In this document: in pieces, positions 7,378 to 15,884 of the stretch | Layout of the letters: each line of letters opens with the position of its first letter | How positions within the stretch are numbered: the stretch's first letter is position 1 | Source of the DNA: UMGS172 sp045578845 | GTDB taxonomy: Bacteria; Bacillota; Clostridia; Oscillospirales; Acutalibacteraceae | NCBI GenBank assembly: GCA_045578845.1 | Contig: JAZNLA010000017.1 | Coordinates: 1-33,786 of the forward strand | Length of the DNA stretch: 33,786 nt | Direction of reading: 5' to 3' | The notes under the pieces: generated by a model | Database searches by the model: none | Told to the model about the DNA's origin: nothing | Seen by the model: the letters and a program-made list of their open reading frames with translations, nothing else | Position numbers and translations under genes: made by a program

Positions 7378-8358
7378 TTACGTATTATTCTTTTTGTCCT
7401 CGGTTTTATTACCTTCTTGGTCTTCTCCGTTACTATTTGCAAGTTTCTCAAAGTCGCTGATTGACAGTTCTTTTGGTAACTTTACATCAGCAGTAGGCTC
7501 TGCAGGGTAAACAGTAATACCGTCGGGAACACCAATTTCGGTAATACCGTAATCAAATGTAAATTCGGCAACGAGTTCGCAAACAACGGTCTTTTTAACC
7601 GTTACAGTAGAATTTGCACCTGTGTTATCGGGGTCCACATCAGGGTTTTCAACCTCTTGTTCAAACTCATAACTATAGGTGTATGTGACTATTTCAGAGG
7701 TTAGTCTTCCATCGGTATCAATAATACCGCTTATACGAATACCCGTAGGTTTAACGCCTAAATCTTTTTCATTATAAAGGTCACCGTAAATACCGGCAAC
7801 ATCAAAGCCGGTTTCGGCAGGGTCATATTCTAAAACAAAACCATGACCGCCGCCCGCAGTATCAACAACTACAGTATCAATAACCTTAAAGGTCGAAGCG
7901 TCAACATGGACAACTTGACCAAACCATTTTTCAAAACGCTCTTTAGCGGCATCATTACGGGTAATTATATACGGTGTATCTGCAAATAAACCGTAAATTC
8001 TTGTTTTATCATCATATATTTTAAGTTCGGTATTAAGATCATCCGACTTTAAAACTTCATTATAAGAAATAATATTTCCTTCTTCAGACTTGATATAATC
8101 AAGTCCGGTTGTAAGTCTAACGGCGACAGAATTTTCATCAACCGTCATAGTCTTTTTATAATCAACATTATATCCTAAAGAGGCAGAACTCTTTAAAGCC
8201 TCGCCGGTTTTTTTATAAGCATCATTAACTAAATTTACAGTATTGCTGTCAACATTATATTCGGAATTAGTGCCTGAACTTTCGCCGCCATTTCCCCCAC
8301 AAGCACAAAGAGAAAACACAAACATCAAGGCAAGTAATATGCAGACAATTTTTTTCAT
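7378..8358 (-). CDS. Putative lipoprotein, function unknown
   Basis: Seen in 326 aa: a lysine-led signal peptide (MKKIVCILLALMFVFS), a lipobox ending LCAC with the lipidated cysteine at 20, a Gly/Ser-rich linker, then a beta-rich body. Runs such as GFVLEYDP, RISGIIDTDGRLTSEIVTYTYSYEFE and VTVKKTVVCELVAEFTFDYG alternate as in lipoproteins of the LolA/LppX-like shape, but I do not recognise a family. The C-terminus is acidic and polar (GEDQEGNKTEDKKNNT). It should sit on the outer face of the membrane. Own promoter upstream, GAGG ribosome binding site, and mrp downstream. The substrate or partner cannot be read from the sequence. Confidence 0.8.
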   Translation of the reverse strand: MKKIVCILLALMFVFSLCACGGNGGESSGTNSEYNVDSNTVNLVNDAYKKTGEALKSSASLGYNVDYKKTMTVDENSVAVRLTTGLDYIKSEEGNIISYNEVLKSDDLNTELKIYDDKTRIYGLFADTPYIITRNDAAKERFEKWFGQVVHVDASTFKVIDTVVVDTAGGGHGFVLEYDPAETGFDVAGIYGDLYNEKDLGVKPTGIRISGIIDTDGRLTSEIVTYTYSYEFEQEVENPDVDPDNTGANSTVTVKKTVVCELVAEFTFDYGITEIGVPDGITVYPAEPTADVKLPKELSISDFEKLANSNGEDQEGNKTEDKKNNT

Positions 8359-8409
8359 AACAAACCTCTTTTATACATAAAAGTTATATTTAAGAAACAC
8401 TTTTTAAGC

Positions 8410-8438
8410 ATTATATCATATTATTTTTAAAAAAACAA
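8410..8438 (-). promoter_or_regulatory. Promoter of the lipoprotein-mrp unit
   Basis: On the minus strand, TTGTTT (8433-8438), 17-nt spacer, TATAAT (8410-8415, perfect -10), about 50 nt before the start codon. Confidence 0.65.
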
Positions 8439-8470
8439 CAATTTAAGTTAATTTTTTTCGATTAAAAAGG

Positions 8471-8499
8471 TTGTAATTATAGCCAAAATATGTGATAAT
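8471..8499 (+). promoter_or_regulatory. Promoter of gltX-glnS-nif3
   Basis: TTGTAA (8471-8476), 17-nt spacer, GATAAT (8494-8499). The predicted leader is about 60 nt, too short for a T-box, and contains a three-codon mini-ORF. Confidence 0.55.
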
Positions 8500-8528
8500 A
8501 AGTAAATAAAATATTAAGGTGAGAAATT

Positions 8529-8540
8529 ATGTATTTTTAG
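8529..8540 (+). CDS. Possible three-codon leader ORF (Met-Tyr-Phe-stop) before gltX
   Basis: ATG TAT TTT TAG preceded at good spacing by AAGGTGAG (8516-8523), a stronger-looking ribosome binding site than many in this window. The stop lies 24 nt before the gltX start, which has its own site GGAGGG. It could be a minimal leader peptide that affects gltX translation, or chance. Confidence 0.3.
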   Translation: MYF

Positions 8541-8564
8541 CCTTTTAAATACGGAGGGTCTAAG

Positions 8565-10226
8565 ATGACCGATTACAACAAGATGGCAGAACTGTTACTG
8601 CCCGATATTAAAAAAGAGCCTGAGTATTACGAAAACCTGTACCCTCAAAGAAATTTACCCGAAGGTGCAAGGGTTACAAGAGTAGCACCGAGTCCTACCG
8701 GTTATCTTCATTTGGGCACGCTTTTCGTGTCGCTTATTAACCGCATTGTTGCTGAAAGCACCGGCGGTATTTTCTACACACGCATTGAAGATACCGACAA
8801 AAAGCGTGAGGTTGAAGGCGGTATTGCCGATATTATTAACGGGATAAAACGTTACGGCATTAAAATTGACGAAGGTTTTACCTCGGCAGAAAAAGAAGAA
8901 GGCAAATACGGGCCGTACAAGCAGTCACTGAGAGGTGAAATTTACCGCACTTATGCAAAAAGTTTAATTAAACAAGGTTTAGCCTACCCCTGTTTTTGCA
9001 CCGAAGAAGATTTATCGGCTATAAGAGAAAAGCAGGAGGCAAATAAAATTCGCACCGGATACCATGGCGAATGGGCAAAACACCGCGACATAACGGTAGA
9101 AGAAGCCGAAAGTTTAATAGCCGATGGCAAACCCTTTGTTGTAAGACTAAAATCACCCGGAAACGAAGAAAATAAGGTCATATTTGAAGACGGCATAAAA
9201 GGTAAAATCGAAATGCCCGAAAATGACGAGGATTTTGTCATATTAAAGTCCGACGGTATCCCCACCTATCATTTCGCACATGCTGTTGATGACCATTTGA
9301 TGCGGACAACCCATGTTATCCGCGGTGACGAGTGGATTTCGTCAACACCTAAACATCTGCAACTTTTTAAACTTTTAGGTTTTAAACCGCCCAAATACGT
9401 TCATGTTTCCCCTATTATGAAACTTGACAACGGTGCAAAACGCAAAATTTCAAAACGCAAAGACCCCGAGGCAGCAGTACACTATTTTGCCGAAGAAGGT
9501 TACCGCAATTTAAGTGTCATTGAATATCTTATGACCATTGCAGCAAGTGATTTTGAGGACTGGCGTAGAGCAAATCCTACCGTGGATTACAAAAAGTTTA
9601 AATTTAACATCAAAAAAATGAGTGCATCGGGTGCATTGTTTGACACAAATAAACTAAACGATGTTTCAAAAACCGTTATTTCACGCATGACTTCGGATGA
9701 GGTTGTATCGGAACTTATTGCTTGGGCAGAAGAATTTGACCGAGCGTTTGCCGAAATACTCAAATCCGATGTCGAATACACAAAAAAGGTTTTTGCCATT
9801 GACCGCGACGTTCCCAAACCTCGTAAAGATATAGTAAAATGGAGCGATGCAAAGAATTACTGCTCGTATCTTTATGACGAACTATTTGTCCCCTGTTTCT
9901 GCTTACCTGAACACATTAGTGCTGACAGTGCAATAAAAATTCTTGAGGCTTATAAAGAGGTTTATAACCCGCAGCACGATAATCAAGAATGGTTCGAAAC
10001 CGTTAAATCGGTATGTCCTGCCGCAAACTTTGCCGCCGATACAAAAGAATATAAAGCCGACCCGTCAAAGTATAACGGCAATCCCGGTGATGCATCAACT
10101 ATTATAAGAGTAGCCGTAACCGGCAGAACTAATACGCCCGACCTTTGCAGTATTATGAAGGTTTTAGGCAAAACACGCACAATTTCCCGAATTGACTCGG
10201 CTATTGAATATTATAAAAACGTTTGA
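8565..10226 (+). CDS. gltX: Glutamyl-tRNA synthetase
   Basis: Class I aminoacyl-tRNA synthetase charging tRNA-Glu. Seen in 553 aa: a HIGH-type motif, APSPTGYLHLGTLFVSL (41-57, HLGT form), the RIEDTDKKREVEGG segment that binds glutamate and ATP, the VIRGDEW motif, and a KMSKS-type loop KISKRKD (about 292-298). It is somewhat longer than the usual 480-500 aa bacterial enzyme. There is an N-terminal extension of about 35 residues and a helical C-terminal anticodon-binding part. GGAGGG sits 9 nt before the ATG. First gene of a gltX-glnS-nif3 run; its stop codon overlaps the glnS ribosome binding site. I see no second gltX here, so discriminating versus non-discriminating cannot be settled. Confidence 0.93.
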   Translation: MTDYNKMAELLLPDIKKEPEYYENLYPQRNLPEGARVTRVAPSPTGYLHLGTLFVSLINRIVAESTGGIFYTRIEDTDKKREVEGGIADIINGIKRYGIKIDEGFTSAEKEEGKYGPYKQSLRGEIYRTYAKSLIKQGLAYPCFCTEEDLSAIREKQEANKIRTGYHGEWAKHRDITVEEAESLIADGKPFVVRLKSPGNEENKVIFEDGIKGKIEMPENDEDFVILKSDGIPTYHFAHAVDDHLMRTTHVIRGDEWISSTPKHLQLFKLLGFKPPKYVHVSPIMKLDNGAKRKISKRKDPEAAVHYFAEEGYRNLSVIEYLMTIAASDFEDWRRANPTVDYKKFKFNIKKMSASGALFDTNKLNDVSKTVISRMTSDEVVSELIAWAEEFDRAFAEILKSDVEYTKKVFAIDRDVPKPRKDIVKWSDAKNYCSYLYDELFVPCFCLPEHISADSAIKILEAYKEVYNPQHDNQEWFETVKSVCPAANFAADTKEYKADPSKYNGNPGDASTIIRVAVTGRTNTPDLCSIMKVLGKTRTISRIDSAIEYYKNV

Positions 10227-10242
10227 AGGAGATTTTAATATA

Positions 10243-11925
10243 ATGGAAAACAACAACATTCCCGAGGTTACACTGCCCTCAAACTTTATACACGATTTTA
10301 TTGACCAAGATTTAGCCGAAGGTGTTTATGAAAAGGTGCAAACCCGTTTTCCACCCGAGCCTAACGGTTATCTTCACATAGGTCACGCCAAGGCTATCTG
10401 CATAAACTTCGGCACTGCCGAAAAATATGGCGGAAAATGCAATCTCCGTCTTGACGATACAAACCCTACAAAAGAAGATGTCGAATATGTTGATGCAATT
10501 AAAGAAGATATAAATTGGCTTGGATTTGATTGGGACAACATTTATTTTGCCTCAGACTATTTTGATTTTATCTATGAATGTGCATTAAAACTTATTGACA
10601 AAGGGTTGGCATATGTTGACGAGTCGGATGCAGATACAATCAGAGAAATGCGTGGCACACTGACTGAAGCCGGTAATAACAGTCCTTACCGCGACCGCCC
10701 TGTTGCCGAAACCAAAGACCTTTTCCGCCGTATGACCGAGGGTGAATTCCCTAACGGCTCGATGGTACTTCGTGCTAAAATTGACATGTCATCGCCTAAC
10801 CTTAATATGCGTGACCCCGTAATCTACCGCGTGCTTAAAGCAACGCACCACAGAACGGGTGATAAATGGTGTGTATACCCCATGTATGACTTTGCACATC
10901 CTTTGTCCGATGCTTACGAAGGCGTTACACATTCGCTCTGCTCATTAGAGTTTGAAAATCACCGCCCTTTGTATAACTGGTTCTTGGAAGTTCTGGACAT
11001 TCCCACACCGCCAAGACAAATTGAGTTTGCAAGAATGAATGTAAACTATACCTTAACAAGTAAAAGAAAGTGCTTGAAACTTGTGACCGACTCGGTTGTA
11101 AGCGGTTGGAACGACCCGAGAATGGCAACCATAAGCGGTATGCGTCGCAGAGGTTATCCTGCCGAGGCAATCCGCAACTTCTGTGAAAAAATCGGCGTAT
11201 CTAAGGCTTACAGTGTCATTGACTACGCATTACTCGAGTCTTGCGTTAGAGATTACCTTAACATTAACGCCGAGCGTGCCATGACCGTCCTTCGTCCTTT
11301 AAAGGTTATTATTGATAACTACCCAGAGGGAAAATATGAAGAATTAGAGGTTGAAATCAACCCCAACAAACCCGAACTCGGTACCCGAAAAATCGAGTTT
11401 TCCAAGGAAATATATATTGAAAGCGACGACTTTGCATTAGTGCCGCCGCCTAAATATTTCCGACTTTGCCCTGAGAAAGAGGTAAGACTCAAAGGTGCTT
11501 ACTTTATAAAATACGTATCGCATGAAAGTGATGACGATGGCAATATTACCGCAGTTCACTGCACATACGACCCTCAAACCAAAGGCGGTGACTCGCCCGA
11601 CGGCAGAAAGGTTAAAGGCACCTTGCATTGGGTCTCGGCACATACGGCAGTAGTTGCAGAAATAAGGCTTTATGACCGTCTTTTCAATGTTGAAAACCCG
11701 TCAGACGAAGAGGGTGTTTCAAGTTTTAAAGACAACCTTAATCCCGAGTCATTGACAGTACTCAACAACTGCAAATGCGAAGCATTTATAAAAAATGCCA
11801 AGGTCGGCGACAAGTATCAATTCATGCGTCAAGGTTACTTCTGCATTGATACCGACTCAACCCCCGACCACATTGTAATCAACCGCACAGTAGCACTAAA
11901 AGATTCTTTCACCCCTAAAAAATAA
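10243..11925 (+). CDS. glnS: Glutaminyl-tRNA synthetase
   Basis: Charges tRNA-Gln directly with glutamine. Seen in 560 aa: the GlnRS-type HIGH motif FPPEPNGYLHIGHAKAI (36-52), the RLDDTNPTKEDVEYVD signature, the LTSKRK version of KMSKS (about 270-275), and a long C-terminal beta-barrel anticodon-binding region. The frame is open further upstream, but the ATG at 10243 has AAGGAG at ideal spacing and matches the family's N-terminus, so it is preferred. It lies 16 nt after gltX. GlnS is not universal in Firmicutes, many of which use the GatCAB route, and is generally thought to have spread by transfer. Codon use looks like its neighbours. Confidence 0.95.
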   Translation: MENNNIPEVTLPSNFIHDFIDQDLAEGVYEKVQTRFPPEPNGYLHIGHAKAICINFGTAEKYGGKCNLRLDDTNPTKEDVEYVDAIKEDINWLGFDWDNIYFASDYFDFIYECALKLIDKGLAYVDESDADTIREMRGTLTEAGNNSPYRDRPVAETKDLFRRMTEGEFPNGSMVLRAKIDMSSPNLNMRDPVIYRVLKATHHRTGDKWCVYPMYDFAHPLSDAYEGVTHSLCSLEFENHRPLYNWFLEVLDIPTPPRQIEFARMNVNYTLTSKRKCLKLVTDSVVSGWNDPRMATISGMRRRGYPAEAIRNFCEKIGVSKAYSVIDYALLESCVRDYLNINAERAMTVLRPLKVIIDNYPEGKYEELEVEINPNKPELGTRKIEFSKEIYIESDDFALVPPPKYFRLCPEKEVRLKGAYFIKYVSHESDDDGNITAVHCTYDPQTKGGDSPDGRKVKGTLHWVSAHTAVVAEIRLYDRLFNVENPSDEEGVSSFKDNLNPESLTVLNNCKCEAFIKNAKVGDKYQFMRQGYFCIDTDSTPDHIVINRTVALKDSFTPKK

Positions 11926-11942
11926 TTTTTAAGGAGTAAATT

Positions 11943-12692
11943 ATGAAGGTAAAGGATTTCGTGACCTTTTTAGACGGTGTTGCACCCTACTCTACCGCAT
12001 TGGATTTTGACAATGTCGGACTGCTTATCGGCAATCCTCAATGTGATGTTAAGGGCATTTTAGTTGCACTTGACTGTTTCGACGAGGTCATTGACCGTGC
12101 TGAAGATTTAGGTGCCAACCTTATAATAACCCATCACCCTATTATCTTTAATCCTTTAAAAAATATCCTTTCTGACAGTTTACAGCATAAACTGATAAGA
12201 AAAAACATTTCGGTGATTTCACTTCACACCAATCTCGACTTTGCCGAGGGCGGTGTAAATGATGCACTTGCCGAGGCAATCGGTCTTTATGACACCGAAG
12301 CTGTAGAGTCGCACGACGGCGTTTTACTCCGTTTGGGCACACTTGATGAACCGGAAGACCCATACAGTTTTGCGAAGCATTTAAAAGAGGTTTTAGGCGG
12401 CGGTATAAAGTTTGTTGCCGGTAAAACCGACATTAAAACCGTTATGGTATGCTCAGGCTCAGGCGGTGACTATTTAGCCGATGCCGTAAAATACAAAGCC
12501 GATGCACTTGTGACGGCAGATGTTAAACACAATGTGTTTATAGATGCGGGCGAATACGGTATCTCGCTCTTTGACGCAGGTCACTTTAATACAGAAGATG
12601 TAATAATAGCACCGCTTTGCCGCGACATTGCCGGTGCATTCCCCGAAATACCTATTTCAGAATGTCACTTTTCTAAAATTGAAAACATATAA
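11943..12692 (+). CDS. Nif3/YqfO (DUF34) family protein, short form
   Basis: Nif3-like di-metal protein; widely conserved, function debated, with GTP cyclohydrolase 1 type 2 naming common but weakly supported. Seen in 249 aa: DNVGLLIG near residue 24, the metal-binding ITHHPIIF (about 63-70), SLHTNLDFAEGGVND, and a C-terminal DAGHFNTED with the last metal ligands. The inserted PII-like domain of the longer Bacillus YqfO is absent. The GGAG ribosome binding site lies in the 17-nt gap after glnS, so it is probably co-transcribed with the synthetases. A strong terminator follows. Confidence 0.9.
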   Translation: MKVKDFVTFLDGVAPYSTALDFDNVGLLIGNPQCDVKGILVALDCFDEVIDRAEDLGANLIITHHPIIFNPLKNILSDSLQHKLIRKNISVISLHTNLDFAEGGVNDALAEAIGLYDTEAVESHDGVLLRLGTLDEPEDPYSFAKHLKEVLGGGIKFVAGKTDIKTVMVCSGSGGDYLADAVKYKADALVTADVKHNVFIDAGEYGISLFDAGHFNTEDVIIAPLCRDIAGAFPEIPISECHFSKIENI

Positions 12693-12700
12693 ATAAATAA

Positions 12701-12734
12701 AAAACGCTCTGCAAAAATTTTTGCAGAGCGTTTT
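12701..12734. terminator. Bidirectional terminator between nif3 and oadB
   Basis: A perfect 34-nt palindrome (AAAACGCTCTGCAAAAA and its reverse complement) flanked by A and T runs, placed between two convergent genes. The stem is symmetric, so it can end transcripts from both sides. Confidence 0.92.
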
Positions 12735-12746
12735 TAATTACTCAAA

Positions 12747-13994
12747 TTATCCTAACAGGTTGATAAGCACACCAGCGGCAACAGCCGAGCCAATAACACC
12801 GGCAACGTTCGGACCCATAGCGTGCATGAGCAAATAGTTGTTGGGGTTTTCTTCACGGCCAACCTTTTGTGCAACACGTGCTGCCATAGGAACAGCAGAA
12901 ACACCTGCGGCACCGATAAGCGGGTTAACCTTGCCTTTAGTAAAGATATACATAAGTTTGCCGAAAAGTACACCACTTGCAGTACCGATAGCAAAGGCAC
13001 AAAGACCTAAAGCAATAATCTTCAAAGTATCAACATTAAGGAAACTCGCACCGTTTGTAGTAGCACCGACGGTAAGACCTAAGAATATAACAACGATATT
13101 CATAAGTTCGTTCTGTGCGGTTTTACCAAGACGGTCAACAACACCCGATTCTTTAAAGAGGTTGCCAAGCATAAGCATACCGACTAAAACTGCGGCATCG
13201 GGCAAAAGCAAAGATACGATAATTGTTACCAAAATCGGGAAAATGATTTTTTCGGTTTTAGTAACAGTACGAAGTTGCTCCATTTTTACAGCACGTTCTT
13301 TTTTGGTGGTAAGTGCTCTCATAATAGGCGGCTGAATAATAGGAACAAGTGCCATATACGAATATGCCGCAACGGCTATAGGACCTAATTTTTGAGGTGC
13401 TAAGATTGATGTTACAAATATAGCGGTAGGACCGTCTGCACCGCCGATAATACCGATAGAGCCCGCTTCTGCAGGTGTCATACCAAGCAATAACGCACCT
13501 ATGAAAGCAGCAAAGATGCCAAACTGTGCGGCGGCACCGAGCAAGAAACTTTTAGGATTCGCAATAAGCGGCCCGAAGTCGGTCATGGCACCGACGCCAA
13601 GGAAAATAAGCGGCGGATAAATACCAAGTTTAACACCTAAATACAATATATCAAGCAAACCGCCATGCTGTAAAACTTTACCTGCTAAAATATGAAAAGC
13701 CGAGCCGTCATATGACCAATAGTCAAACATTTGCGGCGTACCTGCAACAACATCGGTCGGTATTTCCCAAATTTCTGCGTGGAATATACCTGCATTAGGC
13801 AGGTTAGCGAGCAACATACCGAACGCTATCGGTAAAAGTAAAAGCGGCTCAAACTGAAACTTGGGGTGAATCGCTAAAACAAGCAATCCGCAAGCAACTA
13901 ATATCATAACTGCGTTTTTCCAGTATTCGCCTACAAAAAATTGAGCAAAACCGGAATCTAACAGTATATCCCATACTGTTTTTAAAATAGTCAT
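12747..13994 (-). CDS. Na+-translocating decarboxylase beta subunit (OadB/GcdB family)
   Basis: Integral membrane subunit that decarboxylates carboxybiotin and pumps Na+ outward in oxaloacetate, methylmalonyl-CoA or glutaconyl-CoA decarboxylases. Seen in 415 aa: about nine or more hydrophobic segments, the conserved GSIGIIGGADGPTAIF (178-193) with the family's key aspartate at 187, FLGLTVGATTNGASFL, and a C-terminal HAMGPNVAGVIGSAVAAG. The start has GGGAGATG upstream. It lies 34 nt after the gamma-type gene. The biotin carrier and carboxyltransferase (alpha) subunits are not in the neighbourhood, so the substrate cannot be assigned. Confidence 0.93.
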   Translation of the reverse strand: MTILKTVWDILLDSGFAQFFVGEYWKNAVMILVACGLLVLAIHPKFQFEPLLLLPIAFGMLLANLPNAGIFHAEIWEIPTDVVAGTPQMFDYWSYDGSAFHILAGKVLQHGGLLDILYLGVKLGIYPPLIFLGVGAMTDFGPLIANPKSFLLGAAAQFGIFAAFIGALLLGMTPAEAGSIGIIGGADGPTAIFVTSILAPQKLGPIAVAAYSYMALVPIIQPPIMRALTTKKERAVKMEQLRTVTKTEKIIFPILVTIIVSLLLPDAAVLVGMLMLGNLFKESGVVDRLGKTAQNELMNIVVIFLGLTVGATTNGASFLNVDTLKIIALGLCAFAIGTASGVLFGKLMYIFTKGKVNPLIGAAGVSAVPMAARVAQKVGREENPNNYLLMHAMGPNVAGVIGSAVAAGVLINLLG

Positions 13995-14028
13995 TATCTA
14001 CATCTCCCAAGCAAGTGCTATGATAAAT

Positions 14029-14436
14029 TTAAAACGAACGTGTATTATTGGCAATACCTGCGGCACGCCAAGCATTGAAACTGCCGCTTTGGGCACGTTT
14101 TACCGAGCGTATAACGGGAACGACCCCTGTACCCTCGTACATCATCATAACCGCAGCAGAAATTGCGGCAATTATTTCGCCGTCAGTATCATCTTCAACG
14201 ACAGAAACCGACGGTTTGGCAATCGGTGTAACTTTAGCCGTTTGTACGGGTGCCTTAGGTTTAGCCTCACCCGATAAACTTTGCATAATTTTACCGAAAA
14301 CCATAATTAAAATTACCAATAAAATAAGCATGGCAAAAACAATAAGCAGTCCGCTTAATGTTACCGTACCTGCCCATTTCTTAAAATTTTCAAGCACCGT
14401 TCCGCTTTCTACGGCAAGGGTTAAAACATTAATCAT
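14029..14436 (-). CDS. Decarboxylase gamma/delta-type small subunit (OadG family)
   Basis: Small membrane-anchored subunit that in the family holds alpha and beta subunits together. Seen in 135 aa: one transmembrane helix (about 26-48, LSGLLIVFAMLILLVILIMVF), a Pro/Lys-rich linker, then a cytoplasmic part ending in IIAAISAAVMMMYEGTG and NAWRAAGIANNTRSF, the tail seen in many Clostridial OadG-like proteins. GAGG lies before the ATG. First gene of the oadG-oadB pair, with its own promoter. Confidence 0.85.
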   Translation of the reverse strand: MINVLTLAVESGTVLENFKKWAGTVTLSGLLIVFAMLILLVILIMVFGKIMQSLSGEAKPKAPVQTAKVTPIAKPSVSVVEDDTDGEIIAAISAAVMMMYEGTGVVPVIRSVKRAQSGSFNAWRAAGIANNTRSF

Positions 14437-14492
14437 AATTTAAACCTCTAAAAAATATTGACAGCACAAAAAACACTGACTTAATCCATAAT

Positions 14493-14521
14493 ATTATACA
14501 TTATACTTTTAGCAAATTCAA
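14493..14521 (-). promoter_or_regulatory. Promoter of oadG-oadB
   Basis: On the minus strand, TTGAAT (14516-14521), 17-nt spacer, TATAAT (14493-14498). Confidence 0.7.
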
Positions 14522-14559
14522 CATTTATTTAACATTTTTTTAAAATATCTTTTATAAAC

Positions 14560-14594
14560 AGTATGCCCAAAGGCAAAGTGCCTTTGGGCATACT
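14560..14594 (-). terminator. Strong hairpin downstream of galK
   Basis: A perfect 16-bp stem (14560-14575 with 14579-14594) with a 3-nt loop, 16 nt after the galK stop. The T run on the exit side is weak, so it may be an imperfect terminator or a 3'-end protector. Confidence 0.6.
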
Positions 14595-14610
14595 ATAAAA
14601 ATTAAATAAA

Positions 14611-15873
14611 TTATTTTACTTCAGTACCGCCGACTTGACGTATATTCAAAACATAACAAGCACCTTCGCCGAACATAGCGGTCATAGTGCTTAAATATTC
14701 GTTGAGTAAATCGTCAGGTACAAACGCTTGGATAGTACCTGCAAAACCACCGCCATGTACTCTAAACGCACCGCGATTACAAAGCACTTTCTCAGCAAGT
14801 GCAAGTGCCAAAGATAAACCTTGCTCATTAGGATTAGACGGCGAATACACATTTTGAAGATATTGGAATGACGAACGACCCGACTCTTTGGAAATATTTA
14901 AGAAGTCATCAAATCTGTTTTCCATAAGTGCCTTTTTTTCATCCACTGCCCTTTTGTTATCATTAAAGAAGTGAATTGCTCGAAGCACAGCACGGTCGCC
15001 AGCACACTCTCTCACATTGGCAATATTATTATAGAATTCATCAATATCAACATCTCTTAAGAACTGTTTACCGAAATATTCGGAAACTTTACGGCATTCA
15101 ACCGTAATATCGGCATAATCACCTGTAAGGTCGGCATGGTTACCGCCTGTATTTACTATAACAAGTTTATGGGCTTTTGCAGCAAGGTCAAAAACAACCT
15201 TTTCGATAACAGGGTTTTCCGGGTTATTAAAATCAATAGCCGTAAATCCGCCAACTGAACTTGCCATTTGGTCCATAAGACCGCAAGGTTTACCGAAATA
15301 AACATTCTCTGCCCGCTTTGCAAGTTTTGCTATTTCTACCGCACTGACCTTACCGTCGTTATAAAGACCGCTTAAAATATTACCGATAAGCACTTCAAAT
15401 GCAGCAGAGGAAGAAAGTCCCGACCCTTTCAAAACATTAGATGTTGTATAAGCCAAAAAACCGCCGACTAAATAACCGTCTTTTTTGAACTCACCGCACA
15501 TTCCTCTTATAAGCGAAATAGCTTTGCCGTTTTCTTTGGGGTTTACTTCGAGTTCATTTACACTTAAAACATCCTCGTCATATCCTTCAGATTTAACCCT
15601 AATAGTCCCGTCATTGGTTTTAGCGACGACGGCAATAACATCTAAATTTACACTGCCTGCCAAAACACAGCCGTGTTGGTGGTCAGTATGATTACCGCCG
15701 ACCTCAGTACGTCCGGGAGCACTGAAAAGCCTTACTTCATGTGTTCCGTAAAGTTTTTCAAACTCCTGAACGGCAGCGATATATCTGTCACGGGCAGCGG
15801 CAACATCGTTGTACATTTGACCAAAAATCAGATCATACTTCCCTGTTAAAATATCATTCTTAATATTTACCAT
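14611..15873 (-). CDS. galK: Galactokinase (GHMP kinase)
   Basis: Phosphorylates galactose at C1 with ATP, the first step of the Leloir pathway. Seen in 420 aa: the galactokinase signature GRTEVGGNHTDHQHG (54-68), the ATP-binding GSGLSSSAAFEVLIG motif (about 150-165), and the C-terminal GHMP motif VHGGGFAGTIQAFV. It is about 30 residues longer than the E. coli enzyme, with extra length at the N-terminus. AAGGTG lies 9 nt before the ATG and the gene follows ackA by only 11 nt, so the two are likely one transcript. galT, galE and transporters are not in the window. The full signature makes a different GHMP sugar kinase less likely. Confidence 0.93.
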   Translation of the reverse strand: MVNIKNDILTGKYDLIFGQMYNDVAAARDRYIAAVQEFEKLYGTHEVRLFSAPGRTEVGGNHTDHQHGCVLAGSVNLDVIAVVAKTNDGTIRVKSEGYDEDVLSVNELEVNPKENGKAISLIRGMCGEFKKDGYLVGGFLAYTTSNVLKGSGLSSSAAFEVLIGNILSGLYNDGKVSAVEIAKLAKRAENVYFGKPCGLMDQMASSVGGFTAIDFNNPENPVIEKVVFDLAAKAHKLVIVNTGGNHADLTGDYADITVECRKVSEYFGKQFLRDVDIDEFYNNIANVRECAGDRAVLRAIHFFNDNKRAVDEKKALMENRFDDFLNISKESGRSSFQYLQNVYSPSNPNEQGLSLALALAEKVLCNRGAFRVHGGGFAGTIQAFVPDDLLNEYLSTMTAMFGEGACYVLNIRQVGGTEVK

Positions 15874-15884
15874 GATATTACACC

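Noticed and set aside
8500..8564. T-box upstream of gltX
   Set aside because: The leader is about 60 nt, without a specifier loop, T-box motif or terminator.
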